Shown here piece by piece: positions 43,586 through 55,669 of a stretch of DNA of 64,000 bases; the stretch's first letter is position 1, and every line of letters begins with the position of its first letter. The DNA comes from Phocoena phocoena (Eukaryota; Chordata; Mammalia; Artiodactyla; Phocoenidae), in NCBI RefSeq assembly GCF_963924675.1, contig NC_089238.1, positions 22,177,815 through 22,241,814 of the forward strand. Direction: 5' to 3'. Under the pieces are notes generated by a model. That model ran no database searches. It worked only from the letters and a program-made list of their open reading frames with translations, and was not told where the DNA came from. The position numbers were made by a program, and so were the translations under genes.

Positions 43586-43964
43586 TTTTTTTTCTCCTCC
43601 TATTACTTTTTTCTGTTTGTTTTTTTATTGGAGTATAATTGCTTAACAATGTTGTGTTAGTTTCTGCTGTACAATGAAGTGAATCAGCAATATGTATACA
43701 TATATCCCCTCCCTTTTGGATCTCTCTCCTACTCCACCCCCATCCCACCCATCTAGGTCATCACAGAGCACCAAGCTGAACTTCCTGTGCTTTATGGCTT
43801 GTTTCCGCTAGCTAGCTATTTTACACATGGTAGTGTATATAAGGCAATCCTCACCTCCCAATTCATCCCACCCTTCCCTACCCACCGCAGTGCCCACACG
43901 TCCATTCTCTACATCTATGTCTCTATTCCTGCCCTGCAAATAGGTTCATCTGTGCCATTTTTCT

Positions 43965-46900
43965 AGATTCCACATATAATATTTTAACACACGATATTTG
44001 TTTTTCTCTTTCTGGCTTACTTCACTCTGTGTGACAGACTCTAAGTCCATCCATATCTCTACAAATGACCCAATTTCGTTCCTTTTTGTGGCTGAGTAAC
44101 ATTCTATTGTAAATATGTATCACATCTTCTTTATCCATTCAACTGTCATTGGACATTTAGGTTGTTGCCATGTCCTAGCTATTGTACATAATGCTGCAAT
44201 GAACATTGGGGTATGTGTGTTCATTTGAATTATGGTTTTCACAGGGTACATGCCCAGTAGTGGGATTGCTGGGTCATATGTTAGTCTTATTTTTAGTTTT
44301 TTAAGGAACCTCCATACTGTTCTCCATAGTGGCTGCATCAATTTACATTCCCACCAACAGTGCAAGAGGGTTCCCTTTTTTCCACACCCTCTAGAGCATT
44401 TATTGTTGCTAGATTTTTTTGATGATGGCCATTCTGACCAATGTGAGGTGATATCTCATTGTAGTTTTGATTTGCATTTCTCTAATAATTAGTGATGTTG
44501 AGTATCTTTTCATGTGCCTGATGGCCATCAATTTTTTTTCTTTGGTGAAATGTCTATTTAGGTCTTCTTCCCATTTTTAAATTGGATTGTTTGTTTTTTT
44601 GATATCAAGCTCCATGAGCTGTTTGTATATTTTGGAGATTACTCCTTTGTCCATTACTTCATTTGCAAATATTTTCTCCCATTCTGAGGGTTGTTTTCAT
44701 CTTGTTTATGGTTTCTTTTGCTGTGCAAAAGCTTTTAAGTTTCATTAGGTCCCATTTGTTTATTTTTGTTTTTATTTTCATTACTCTGGGAAGTGGGTCA
44801 AAAAAAATCTTTCTGTGGTTTATGTCAAAGAATGTTTTTCCTATGTTTTCCTTTAAGAGTTTTATAATGTCAGGTCTTACATTTAGGTCTTTAATCCATT
44901 TTGAGTTTATTTTTGTGCATGGTGTTAGGTAGTGTACATTTAGGTCTTTAATCCATTTTGAGTTTATTTTTGTGCATGGTGTTAGGTAGTGTTGTAACTT
45001 CATTCTTTTACATGTATCTGCCCAGTTTTCCCAGCACCACTTATTGAAGAGGCTGTCTTTCCTCCATTGTATGTTTTTGCCTCCTTTGTCAAAGATAAGG
45101 TCACCATATGTATATAGGTGTCTCTCTGGGCTTTCTATCCTGTACCATTCATCTGTATTTCTGTTTTTGTGCCAGTAAAATACTGTCTTGATTGCTGTAG
45201 CTTTGTGGTATTATTTGAAGTTGGGGAGCCTGATTCCTCCAGCTCCATTTTTCTTTCTTAAGATGGCTTTTGTTATTTGGGTTCTTTTGTGTTTCCATAC
45301 AAATTAAAAAAATTTTTGTTCTAATGCTGTGAAGAATGCCATTGGCAATTTGATAGGGGTTGCATTGAATCTGTAGATTGCTTTGGGTAGTACAGTCATT
45401 TTCACAATATTGATTCTTGCAATCAAAGAACATGTTATATTTCTCCATCTGTTTATTTCATCTTTGATTTCTTTCATCAGTGTTCTCTAGTTTTCTGAGT
45501 ACAGGTCTTTGGCCTCCTTAGGTAGGTTTATTCCTAGGTATTTTATTCTTTTTGTTGCGATGTTAAATGGGATTGTTTCCTTAATTTCTTTTTCTGATTT
45601 TTCATTGTTAGTGTATAGGAATGCAAGATATTTCTATGTATTAGTTTTGTATCCTGCAACCTTACCAAATTCTTGATTAGTTCTAGTAGTTTTCTTGTGG
45701 CATCTTTAGGATTTTCTATGTATAGTATCATGTCATCTGCAAACAGTGACAGTTTTACTTCTTTTCAAATTTGTACTCTTTTGTTTTATTTTTCTTCTTT
45801 GAGTTCCGTGGCTAGTACTTCCAAAACTATGTTGAATAAGAGTGGTGAGAGTGTATCTTTATCTTGTTCCTGATCTTACTGGAAATGCTTTCAGATTTTT
45901 ACTACTGAGAATGATGTTTGTTGTGGGTTTTGTCATATATGGCCTTTATTACCTTGAGGTAGCTTCCCACTATGCCCACTTTCTGGAGAGTTTATATCAT
46001 AAGTGGGTGCTGAATTTAGTCTAAAGTTTTTTCACCTATTGAGATGACCACATGGTTTTTATTCCTTAATTTGTTAATATGATGTATCACATTGATTGAT
46101 TTGTGTATATTGAAGAATACCTGCATTCCTGGGTTAAATCCCACTTGACCATGGTATGATCCTTTTCATGTGTTGTTGGATTCTGTTTTCTAGTATTTTG
46201 TTGAGGAATTTTGCATCTATGTTCATCAGCGGTATTCATCTGTAACTTTCTTTTTTGTGATACTTTTGTCTGGTTTTGGTATCAGGGTGATGCTGATGGT
46301 GGCCTCAGAGAACGAATTTGGGAGTGTTCCTCTCTATGGAATTTTTGGGAAGAGTTTAAGAAGGATAAGTGTTAGCTCTTCTCTAAATGTTTGATAGAAT
46401 TCACATGTGAAGCCATCTGTTATTCGATTTGTTTGTTGCAAGATTTTTTTTTCTTTTTTTTTTTTGTGGTACGCGGGCCTCTCACTGTTATGGCCTCTCC
46501 CATTGCGGAGCACAGACTCCGAGGCCATGGCTCATGGGCCCAGCTGCTCCATGGCACGTGGGATCTTCCAGGACCGGGGCACGAACCCGTGTCACCTGCA
46601 TCAGCAGGCAGACTCTCAACCACTGCGCCACCAGGGAAGCCCTTTGTTGAAAGATTTTTAATTACAGTTTCAATTTCATTGCTTGTGATAGGTCTGTTTA
46701 TATTTTCTAATTATTCCTGGTTCAGTCTTGGAAAATTGTACCTTTCTAAGAATTTGTCCATTTCTTCCAGGTTGTCCATCTTATTGGCATTTAGTTGTTT
46801 GTAGCAGTCTCTTATAATCCTTTGTATTGCTGCAGTGTCAGTTGTGATTTCTGCTGTTTCATTTCTAATTTTATTGATTTGCATCCTCTGCCTTTTTTTC

Positions 46901-48020
46901 TCTATGAGCCTGGCTAAAGGTTTAGCAATTTTGTTTATCTTCTAATAGAACCAACTTTTAGTTTTACTCATCTTTGCTATTGTTTTCTTCATTTCTACAT
47001 TATTTATTACTGCTCTGATCTTTATGATTTCTTTCCTTCTACTGACTTTGGGTTTTATTTGTTCTTCTTTCTCTAGTTGCTTTAGATGTAAGGTTAGACT
47101 GTTTATTCGAGATTTTTCTTGTTTCCTGAGGTGAGATTGAATTGCTATAATCTTCCATCTTAGAACTGCTTTTGCTGTGTCCCATAGGTTTTGAGCCGTC
47201 GTGTTTTTGTTGCCATTTGTTTCTATGTATTTTTTTTCTCTTTGATTTCTTCAGTGATTTTTGGTTATTTAATAGCACACTGTTTAGCCTCCATTTACTT
47301 GTGTTTTTTACATTTCTTTTTTTCCTGTAATTGATGTCTAACCTCATAGTGTTTTGGCCAGAAAAGATGCTTGATATGATTTCAATTTTCTTAAATTTTC
47401 CAAGGATTGATTTGTGATCCAAGGCATGACCTATCCTAGAGAATGTTCCATGTGCATTTGAGAAGAAAGTGTATTCTGCCACTTTCGAGTGGCGTGTCCT
47501 ATAAGTAGTGATTAAATCTATCTGGTCTATTGTGTCATTTAAAGCTTGTGTTTCCTTATTAATTTTCTGTTTGGATGATCTGTCCATTGGTGAAAGTGGG
47601 GTGTTTAAGTCCCCTACTATTATTGTGTTAATGTCAATTTCCCTTTTTATAGCTGTAAGCATTTGCCTTATACATTGAGGTGCTCCTATGTTGGGTGCAA
47701 AAATATTTACAATTGTTATATCTTCTTGGATTGATCATTATGTAGTGCCCTCCCTTATCTCTTGTAAGACTCTATATTTTAAAGTCTATTTTATCTGATA
47801 CAAGTATTGCTACTCCAGCTTTCTTTTGATTTCCATCTGTATGGAATATCTTTTTCCATCCCTTTACTTTCAGCCTGTATGTGTCCCTAGGTCTGAAGTG
47901 GTCTCTTGTAGATAGCGTATATATGAGTCTTGTTTTTGTATCCATTCAGCCAGTCTATATCTTTTGGTTGGAGCATTTAATCCATCTAAATCCAAGGTTA
48001 TTATTGATATGTATGTTCAC
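43965..48020 (-). pseudogene. L1-13 ORF2, broken
   Basis: Endonuclease fragment within 47039-47662 ([13 protein letters not shown], with GDFN changed to GDLN; FSRIGHALDH, with the Asp of the IDH motif lost). The reverse-transcriptase core is near 45740 ('catgtcatctgcaaacagtg' complement, FADDM kept). C-terminal pieces lie at 44120-44365, 44659-45003 and 45149-45448. A 55-bp tandem duplication, 'acatttaggtctttaatcca' at 44879 and 44936, lies in the C-terminal part. The SINE at 46449 splits the reverse-transcriptase domain. Confidence 0.88.
46449..46642 (-). mobile_element. CHR-type SINE, internally shortened
   Basis: T-tail on the left, head complement GCCACCAGGGAAGCCC on the right. About 16 bp are missing between 'cacagactccg' and 'aggccatggc' relative to other copies. 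TSDs TTTGTTGCAAGATTTTT at 46432-46448 and TTTGTTGAAAGATTTTT at 46643-46659 differ at one base. Lies in L1-13 ORF2. Confidence 0.93.
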
Positions 48021-48059
48021 ATTACCATTTTCTTAATTGTTTTAGATTTGTTTTTGTGG

Positions 48060-48939
48060 GTCGATTTCTTCTGTTTCCCACCTAGAGAAGTTCCTTTAGC
48101 ATTAGTTGTAAAGCTGGTTTGGTGGTGCTGAATTCTCTTAGCTTTTACTTGTCTGAAAAGCTTTTAATTTCTCCATCAAATCTGAATGAGATCCTTGCTG
48201 GGTAATCTTGGTTGTAGTTTTTTCTCTTTCATCACATTAAGTATATCCTGCCACTCCCTTCTGGTCTACGGAGTTTCTGCTGAAAAATCAGCTGTTAACC
48301 TTAAGGGGATTCCTTTGTATGCTATTTTTTGCTTTTCCCTTGCTGCTTTTGATTTTTTTTTCTTTGAATTTAACTTTGGTTAGTTTGATTAATATGTGTC
48401 TTGGTGTGTTTCTCCTAGGATTTATCCTGTATGGGACTTCCTGGACTTGAGTGGCTATTTCCTTTCCCGTGTTAGGGATTTTTTCCACTATAATCTCTTT
48501 GAATATTTTCTCAGACCCTTTCTTCTTCTCTTCTTCTTCTGGGATCCCTATAATTCGAATGTTAGTGCATTTAGTGTTGTCCCAGAGGTCTCTGAGATTG
48601 TCAATTGTTTTTATTCTTTTTGCTTTATTCTGTTCCTCAGCAGTTATTTCCACCAACCTGTCTTCCAGCTCATTTATTTGTCTTTTGCCTCAGTTTTCTG
48701 TTGATCCCTTCTAGTGTATTTTTCACTTCACTTATTGTGTTGTTCATCTCTGTTTGTTTGTTCTTTAGCTCTTCTAGATCTTTGTTAAACATTTCTTGTA
48801 TTTTCTCAATCTGTGCCTCCGTTTTACTTCTGAGATTCTGGATCATCTTTACTCTGAATAGTTTTTTAGGAAGCTTGTCTATTTCCTCTTCTTTTATTTG
48901 GTATTGTGGGTTTTTACCTTGCTCCTTCATCTGTGACAT
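48060..48939 (-). pseudogene. L1-13 ORF1, broken
   Basis: ATG at 48939 (MSQMKEQGKNPQYQIKEEEI). The first 90 codons are open, with the coiled-coil KNKQTEMNNTISEVKNTLEGIN block, then a stop near 48670. The second half is in another frame (48288-48656) with the RRM entry NIRIIGIPEEEEKKK. The C-terminal block is visible near 48250. A short internal deletion shortens the coiled coil. Confidence 0.9.
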
Positions 48940-48944
48940 ATTTT

Positions 48945-50500
48945 TTTGTCTTCTCTCTTCTTTCTAAAATTTTTTTAAATGGGTGGGTTTGTGTTCCTGT
49001 CTTACTGGCTGTTTGGCCTGAGGCTTCCAGCACTGGAGTTTGTAGGCTGTTGGGTAGAGCCAGGTCTTGGTGCTGAGATGAGGACTTCTGGGAGACATCA
49101 CTCCGATGAATATTCCTTGGTGTCTGAGGTTCTCTGTTAGTCCAGTGGTTCGGACTCAGAGCTCCCACCACAGGCACTCAGGCCCGACACCCTGCTCATG
49201 AACTGAGATCCTGCAAGCCTCGCATGGTGGTAAAAAATAGAAAAAAGAAAAAGGAGCAGAACAGTAACAAACAGTAAAATAGTTAACAAACAGTAAACAA
49301 CTAAAACAGTAAAACAGTAATAACAAACAGTAAAAATTAAAATAAGATTAGAAAACTAACAGATATGTCAGAAAAAAATTTTAAAATGTAGATGAAACAA
49401 CAATCAGAAGGTAAAACAGAACCAAAATAGCAAAAACAAAAAAAGGAGAAAAGAAAATATAAGTCCAAAAGGCCTTGGCTGTGGGGGGACGGCTTAGGAA
49501 GGGGTGGGGTTTAGGCAGGGGTGGGGCCTATGCTGAGTACCCACGGGACTGGAAAAGTCCCTGGGGAATGTGTGGGGTGGGGCTAAGTCTCAACGCAGCA
49601 GGAGGGGCCCAGGAATGCCTCTGGACTTGGAGGGTGGAGGACCAGGTCCGAGACCCCAGCCGGCTGTCTGGGCCCGAGTGGGTGAGGGAAATGCTAGGCG
49701 TTTTCCCCCAAATCCTCCAATCCTGGGAGGGCCCCTCCCCATTGGACCCTCCTCCTCTTCCTCCCTCCTCCCTGTTCCTATGCCCCTAGGACTCTCAAAG
49801 CCAGAGGGGGCGTTGCAGGGCAGAGGACCAGGCCCAGGAGCCCAGCAGCATTCCTGGGGCCCAAGTGGGTAGGGGAAATGCTAGGCGCACTCCCCCAGAT
49901 CCTCCAATACTGGTGGGCCCCTCTCTGTCTTCCTCTCCTCTTCTTCCCCCCACCCCCAGCACCAATGTAGCCGGAAGGGTCCCCAGATGGTGGAGGACCC
50001 AGCCCAGGATGCCAGCAGGCTTCCCCAGGCCCAAGTGGGTGGGAGAAATGCCTGCTGCAACTCTCCTGGTCCTCCAGTCACAGAGGGTCCCCCCCATCTG
50101 TCTCTCCTGTTCCCTCCTCCTTCCTCCCTGCTATGCCCATAGGACCCATGCAGCCAGAGGGGGCCTTCCAGGGTGGAGGACCAGGCCAGAGAGCCCAGTA
50201 GTGGGGCCAAATGGGCATGGGAAACATTAGGCATCCTTTCCCCTGATCCTCTGAGCCCTCAAGCATCCCTCCAGGGGTGGGAACCCCTCTCCTCTCCCAG
50301 CCACCCCTCAGGGTGCCAGTCCTGTCTGGCCTCCACTTCTCTTCCCCCCTCAAATCCCCCATGTCCTACCCATTCACTCCAGGCTTCCTCCCATCTCTCT
50401 GGGCATCGAGGTCCCCCACCAGCATCTGGAAGGTACCCTAGTCATGGGGAGATGAGAACTCCGTGTCCTTCCATGCTGCCATCTTGACTCCACCTCAAGG
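48945..50500 (-). promoter_or_regulatory. L1-13 5'UTR / internal promoter region
   Basis: From the ORF1 start outwards: a 280-bp conserved segment (49000-49230), an A-rich zone (49230-49460), then about 1 kb of GC-rich tandem units to the 5' end with AAGATGGC on the complement near 50480. The layout is shared with L1-6 and differs from L1-3 and L1-8, so at least three 5'UTR types coexist in this window. Confidence 0.8.
49660..50400 (-). repeat. About 178-bp tandem monomers in L1-13 5'UTR
   Basis: GGCCCGAGTGGGTGAGGGAA at 49671 recurs in variant form at 49858, 50028 and 50205 (spacings 187, 170 and 177 bp). Each is followed by 'aaatgctaggcg', 'ccccagatcctcc'-like and CT-rich segments, then 'gcagccagagggggccttcc'-like sequence. 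There are four units in all. Open frames in both strands here simply track the repeats. Confidence 0.85.
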
Positions 50501-50510
50501 TCATCAGTCT

Positions 50511-50660
50511 AAAAAGTTCTTGTCACAAGGAAAACATTTTGTAATTATGTGTGGTTATGGATATTAACTAGACTTATTGTGATGATCATTTTGCAATATA
50601 TACAAAAATTGAATCATGTTGTACAGCTGAAACTAATATAATGTGTGTCTATTATACCTC
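50511..50660 (+). mobile_element. L1-12 (right part): old L1 3'UTR end
   Basis: Continues L1-12 after the TSD: 'aaaaagttcttgtcacaagg', 'tggatattaactagacttat', 'gtgatgatcattttgcaata' and 'attatacctcaattttaaaa'. These are typical of the terminal part of old L1M 3'UTRs. Confidence 0.8.
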
Positions 50661-51000
50661 AATTTTAAAAACAATAGCTGAAAACTTTCAAAATTTGGGG
50701 AGAGGCATGGACATCTAGGTACAAGAAGCTCAAAAGTCCCAAAACAGATTCAATCCAAAGAGGACTTCACCAGCACACATTACAGTGAAACTTTTAAAAA
50801 TAAAGACAAAGAAATTTAAAAATGGTAAGATGGATAAAAACCCATCTGATACAAGGGAAACCCCATGAGGCTATCAGCAGATTTCTCAGCAGAGCCCTTG
50901 CAAGCCAGAAGGGAGTGGAATAACATATTCAAAATACTGAAAGAAGATGGACAACCAAGAATACTATACCAAGAAAAGATGTCTTTCAGAAATGAAGGAG

Positions 51001-51351
51001 GGGGACTTCCCTGGTGGAGCAGTGGTTAAGGATCTCCCTGCCAATGCAGGGGACGTAGTTTTGATCCCTGGTCCGGGAAGATCCCACATGCTGTGGAGCA
51101 ACTAAGCCTGTGTGCCACAACTACTGAGCCTGTGCTCTAGAGCCCCGTGAGCCACAACTACTGAAGCCCATGCACCTAGAGCCTATGCTCCACAACAAGA
51201 GAAGCCACTTCAATGAGAAGCCTGAACACTGCAACAAAGAGTAGCCCCCGCTCACTACAACTAGAGAAAGCCCATGTGCAGCAATGAAGACCCAATGCAG
51301 CCAAAAATAAATAAATACATAAATAAATTTATTTTAAAAAAATTTTTAAAA
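51001..51351 (+). mobile_element. CHR SINE, long older form
   Basis: Head GGGGACTTCCCTGGTGGAGC, box B-like TTTTGATCCCTGG, then a body extended by about 130 bp (GCCACAACTACTGAAGCCCA ... AAGACCCAATGCAGCC) and a tail of AAATAAAT. TSDs AGAAATGAAGGAG at 50988-51000 and 51352-51364 are perfect. More diverged than the short CHR copies, so older. Confidence 0.9.
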
Positions 51352-51596
51352 AGAAATGAAGGAGAGATAAAGACTAATGTACTAAATTTAAGAAAGTTCA
51401 TCAAAGTACTTGACCTGCATTACAAGGAATGTTAAAGGAAATTCTTCAAGCTGTAATTTTAAAAAATGATAATTAACAATTTAAAATAAATGAATACATA
51501 AACTCACTGGTAAGTTAATTTATAGTAAAATTAATAATTATTTAAAATTGTAACAGTTACGAATAGATCAAATTTAACTCTAGTATAAATTTTATT

Positions 51597-51940
51597 TTTT
51601 TACATCTTTATTGGAGTATAATTGCTTTACAATGTTGTGTTAGTTTCTGTTGTGCAACAAAGTGAATCAACTATATGTATACATATATCCCCATATCCCT
51701 CCCCTCTTGAGCCTCCCTCCTACCCTCCCTATTCCACCTCTATAGGTGGTTGCAAAACATCAAATGATCTCCCTGTGCTATGCTGCTAGTTCCCACTAGC
51801 TATCTATTTTATATTTGGTAGTGTATATATGTCAATACTACTCTCCTTTTGTCCCAGCTTTCCCTCCCCTCTCCCCATGCCCTCAAGTCCATTCTCTATG
51901 TCTGCATCTTTATTCCTGCCCTGCTACTAGGTTCATCAAA
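51597..51940 (-). mobile_element. L1 3'UTR fragment, minus
   Basis: About 345 bp complement of an L1 3'UTR (TTTATTGGAGTATAATTGC, then 'tatccctcccctcttgagcc'), ending at 'tgctactaggttcatc'. 5'-truncated insertion. ATCAAATTTAA occurs on both sides (51567 and about 51936) and may be the TSD, in which case about 20 bp next to the tail are extra. Confidence 0.88.
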
Positions 51941-52069
51941 TTTAAAAGACAAACATAATATTAAAAATAACTATAATTACATATTTGTTCATGGAAACAC
52001 AATGAAAAAGATGTAAAATGTAACATCAATAACTAAAATGTGAGATGGGGGAAATTAGAGAAGTGAAGC

Positions 52070-52262
52070 AGCTGCATAGCACAGGGAGATCAGCTCAGTG
52101 CTTTGTGACCACCTAGAGGGGTGGGATAGGGAGTGTGGGAGGGAGATGCAAAGAGGGAGGGGAAATGGGGATATATGTATACGTACAGCTGATTCACTTT
52201 GTTATACAGCAGAAACTAACACAACATTGTAAGCAATTATACTCCAATAAAGATATTAAAAA
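52070..52262 (+). mobile_element. L1 3'UTR fragment, plus
   Basis: About 190 bp of L1 3' end: 'agctgcatagcacagggaga', 'gggtgggatagggagtgtgg', 'gattcactttgttatacagc', 'ctccaataaagatattaaaa'. It carries an AATAAA signal and short tail. TSDs are not evident. Confidence 0.88.
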
Positions 52263-52417
52263 AGTTAAATTGTAATCAGCATAAAATAGGATATTACAGC
52301 TATAAGATATTTTATGTAAGCCTCAGAATAATTACAAACAAAAAGCTGCAGAACATACATAAAAGATAAAGAAAACAAATCATACAATCACAAAAAGCCA
52401 TTAAATCACAAAACAGG

Positions 52418-52549
52418 GAATTCCCTAGCAGTCCAGTGGTTAGGACTCCATGCTTACACTGCTGTGGGCATGGGTTCAATCCCTGGTCAGGAAACTAAAA
52501 TCTCACAAGCCACAAGGTGAGGTAAATAAATAAATAAATATTTAAAAAC
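52418..52549 (+). mobile_element. Short CHR-related SINE
   Basis: GGGAATTCCCTAGCAGTCCAG head, box B GGTTCAATCCCTGG, ending in (AAAT)n. Only about 130 bp, lacking the GC-rich second half of the younger copies. TSDs CACAAAACAGG at 52407-52417 and 52550-52560. Confidence 0.88.
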
Positions 52550-54665
52550 CACAAAACAGGACAACAAAAGAGGAAAAAAGGAACACAGAAAACACAAAAT
52601 ATTCAGAAAATGATTAACAAAATGGCAACAGCAATCTTAACCTATCAATAGTTACTTTAAATATAAATTGAGTAAATTCTCCAATCAAAAGACATAGAGC
52701 AGCTGAATTGATTTAAAAAACAAAAACAAGATCCAACTATATACTGCTTATAAGAGACTCATTTTAGTTTTAAGGGCCATTTAGGCTGAAAGTGAAGGAA
52801 TGGAAAAAATATTCCAAGCAAATGGTAACCAAAGGAGAGCAGAGGTGGCTATACTTACGTGAGACAATGAGACTTTAAGTTAAAAGCTGTCACAAGGGAC
52901 AAAGGGTTCACACCTCTTTGATAACCTCATTCTCAATGGTGAAAAGCTATATAATGAAAAGAAAGTCAATTCATCAAGAAGATACAACTGTAAATATTTG
53001 TGGACCTAACATCAGAGCACCTAAATATGCAAAACAATATTAACACAACTGAAAGGAGAAATAAATAACAGTATAATAATAGTAAGGGACTTTTATATCC
53101 CATTGTCACAATGAAAAGATCAATCATACAGAAAGTCAAAAAAGAAATATTGGACTCGAAATACACTTTAAACCAACTGGATCTAACAGACATACATAGA
53201 ACACTCCATCCAACAGCAGAAGAATACACATTCTGCTCAAGTGCACAAGGAATATTCCCCAGGATCGATCACATGTTACATCAAAAAACAAGTCTTAACA
53301 AATACAGGAAGACTGAAATCATATCAAGTATTTTTCTCACCGCAATGTTATGCAACTAGAAATCCATAACAGGAGAAAACTGGGAAATTCACAGATATGT
53401 CAAAATTAAACACAATGCTGAACAACGAATGTATCCAAGATGAAATCAAAAAGAAATAAAAAAGTATCTAGAGACAAATGAAAATAGAAACACAATGTAC
53501 CAAGAGTAATGAGATGCAGCAAAGCAGTCCTAACAGGAAAGTTTATAGTGATAAATGCCTACATTAAGAAAAAAGAAAGACCTCAAATAAACAATCTAAC
53601 TTTATGTTCAAGGAACTAGAAGAAGAACAAACTAAGCCCAAAGTTAGGAGAAAGAAAGGAAAAAATAAAGATAAATAAAATAGAGAATAGGAAAACAATA
53701 GAAAAGATTAATGAAAGTAAGTTTGATTATTTGAAAGATTAAAATTGACAAATCTTTACCTAGACTTACCAAGGGAAAATAGAGGACTCAGATAAATAAA
53801 TTATAAATGAAAGAGGAGATATATCAACTAGATATATATAGAAATACAAAGGATCATATGAGACTACTATGAACAACTGTATGCTAACAAATTGTAGAAC
53901 CTAGAAGAAATGAATAAATTCCTAGAAACCTACAATCTATCAGGATGGAATCACGAAGAAACAGAAAATCTGGATTGACTCATAACAAGTAAGGATATTA
54001 AATTAATAATAAAAAAATCTCCCAACAAAGAATAGCCCAGAACTAAATGGCTTCTTATGTGAATTCTATGAAATATTTAAAGATTTAATTCCAAACCTTC
54101 TCAAACTCTTCCCAAATATTGAAGAGGAGGGAACACTTCCAACCTCACTTTACAAGACCAACATTACCCAGATACTAAAGCCAAATAGGACACTACTAAA
54201 AGAGAAAATTATAAGTCAATATTCTTGATGGGCAGAGATGAAAAAAATCCTCATCAAGATACTAGCAAACTCAAAGCACAATGAAAGGCTTATATGCCAT
54301 GATCGAGGAAGATTTATTCCCGGGATGCAAAGTTGGTTCAACATATACTTGGGACATGGGAAAAAGAAGAGTTGTTTGTCTAAGAGTACAAGCTTTCAGT
54401 TATAAGATAAATAGGTTATGAGGATCTATATACAGCATGATATCTATAGTTTAATAATGTTGTATTGTATACTGGAAATTTGCTAGCAGAGTAATTGTTA
54501 AATGTTCTCAGCACACAAAAAAAGAAAAAAATGTTAACTTTGTGAGGTGATAGATGTGTTAATTAACTTGATTATGATAATCATTTCACAATGTGTATGT
54601 ATATCAAATCATCATACTGTACACCTTAAGTATATACAATTTTATTTGTCAATTATACCTCAATA

Positions 54666-55640
54666 AATCTAGAGATAACATAAAATAAAACATTTCCCAG
54701 AAAATAGTAAAATATAGGGGTCATACAAAGATCAAGATTCAGAATAGTAAAGAACTTTTCAAAAGCCACACTGAAAGAGGGAGATAATGGGGAAATACCT
54801 TCAAAATACTGAGCATAAATTATTTTCAACCTTGAACCCTGCACTCAGCTAAATCATTATTCAAGAATAGAATAAAGTTATTTTAATACATGCAAGATTT
54901 CAAAACACTTACCTTTGATGAACCAATTCTCAGGACATGCTCTGATAAAATAAAGACATAAAAATTAAAAAACCCATTAGGTAAACAGAAAATACAACAC
55001 AAAAATGAAGAGGAGGAATCCCCAAGATGTCAGATCTATTATGAGAGAGCATTAGCAATAGAGGGCAATCAATGCAGATTAGAGCAGGTCAAAGGCACAG
55101 GAAGCTATTTCTTAAAACAAAACAAAAAAAAGGAACGGGTAGAATATTGTGTTTAAGCATATCAAGTAGAAATTACACAAGTAGGGACAACATTGGGGAT
55201 ATTTGATGATAACTACATAGAAAGCTAAGAAAATGGGGATGGGGTGGGGAGAGGAAAATAATAAATCCAGAAATTACAAAAAGTTAGGTGTACAAAAAGA
55301 AAAATAAGATGCCATATAGATTAGCTGTGAATAGTACTTAATAGTCATAGCAATGTAAACACTGAATATTGATGTAACAAAATTATATCACCATATTGAA
55401 AGATGTAAGTATATGATGATAGCAAAGGATATTTAAAAGAGAGCTAAGTCCTCAACTTTGATACTGAAAATTAAATAGAGAATACTAAAGGTGAGAAATC
55501 AACATAAGCATGTTGTTTAGAGATACAGAGTTAAATGCTCAAAGATTTCATGAAAAGGGTAAATATGGGGTTGTCTCCAGGGAACGGGAATAAAAATAGT
55601 CTGGGGCTGCTTTTTTTTAATGGTTTCCTACAAAACTATT
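54666..55640 (+). mobile_element. Probable ancient L1 3'UTR (weak)
   Basis: The segment near 54780-54910 ('aaataccttcaaaatactga', 'accctgcactcagctaaatc', 'aatagaataaagttatttta', 'catgcaagatttcaaaacac') follows a pattern I associate with old L1ME-type 3' regions. The rest is AT-rich without clear identity. No gene is visible. Confidence 0.4.
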
Positions 55641-55669
55641 TGACTCAATGTTATGTAGGTGTATCATAA

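Larger units (their letters stand above)
43586..50500 (-). mobile_element. L1-13: full-length minus L1 with monomeric 5'UTR
   Basis: About 6.7 kb of L1 plus one SINE, flanked by TCATCAATCT (43576-43585) and TCATCAGTCT (50501-50510), 9 of 10 matching. On the minus strand: 5' end at about 50495 (complement GGTGGAGTCAAGATGGCAGC), 5'UTR to about 48945, ORF1 48939-48060, ORF2 about 48020-43965, and 3'UTR to a T-rich tail complement at 43586. Coding parts are broken. It interrupts L1-12. Confidence 0.92.
50665..54665 (+). mobile_element. L1-14: ancient plus L1 with internal deletion
   Basis: ORF1 second half (50665 to about 51470; 'ccagaagggagtggaataac' near 50909), spacer, ORF2 start near 52623 through the endonuclease (SRIDH-like PRIDHM near 53260) and first part of the reverse transcriptase (to about 54345). 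It then jumps directly to an L1 3'UTR ('ctttcagttataagataaat' near 54390) ending 'caattatacctcaataaat' at about 54668. The rest of ORF2 is deleted. It hosts a SINE at 51001, L1 fragments at 51597 and 52070, and a SINE at 52418. Confidence 0.8.

Noticed and set aside
49475..50487. Four or more overlapping open frames of 94-121 codons
   Set aside because: Frames on both strands track the 178-bp monomers of the L1-13 5'UTR. No start context or domain.
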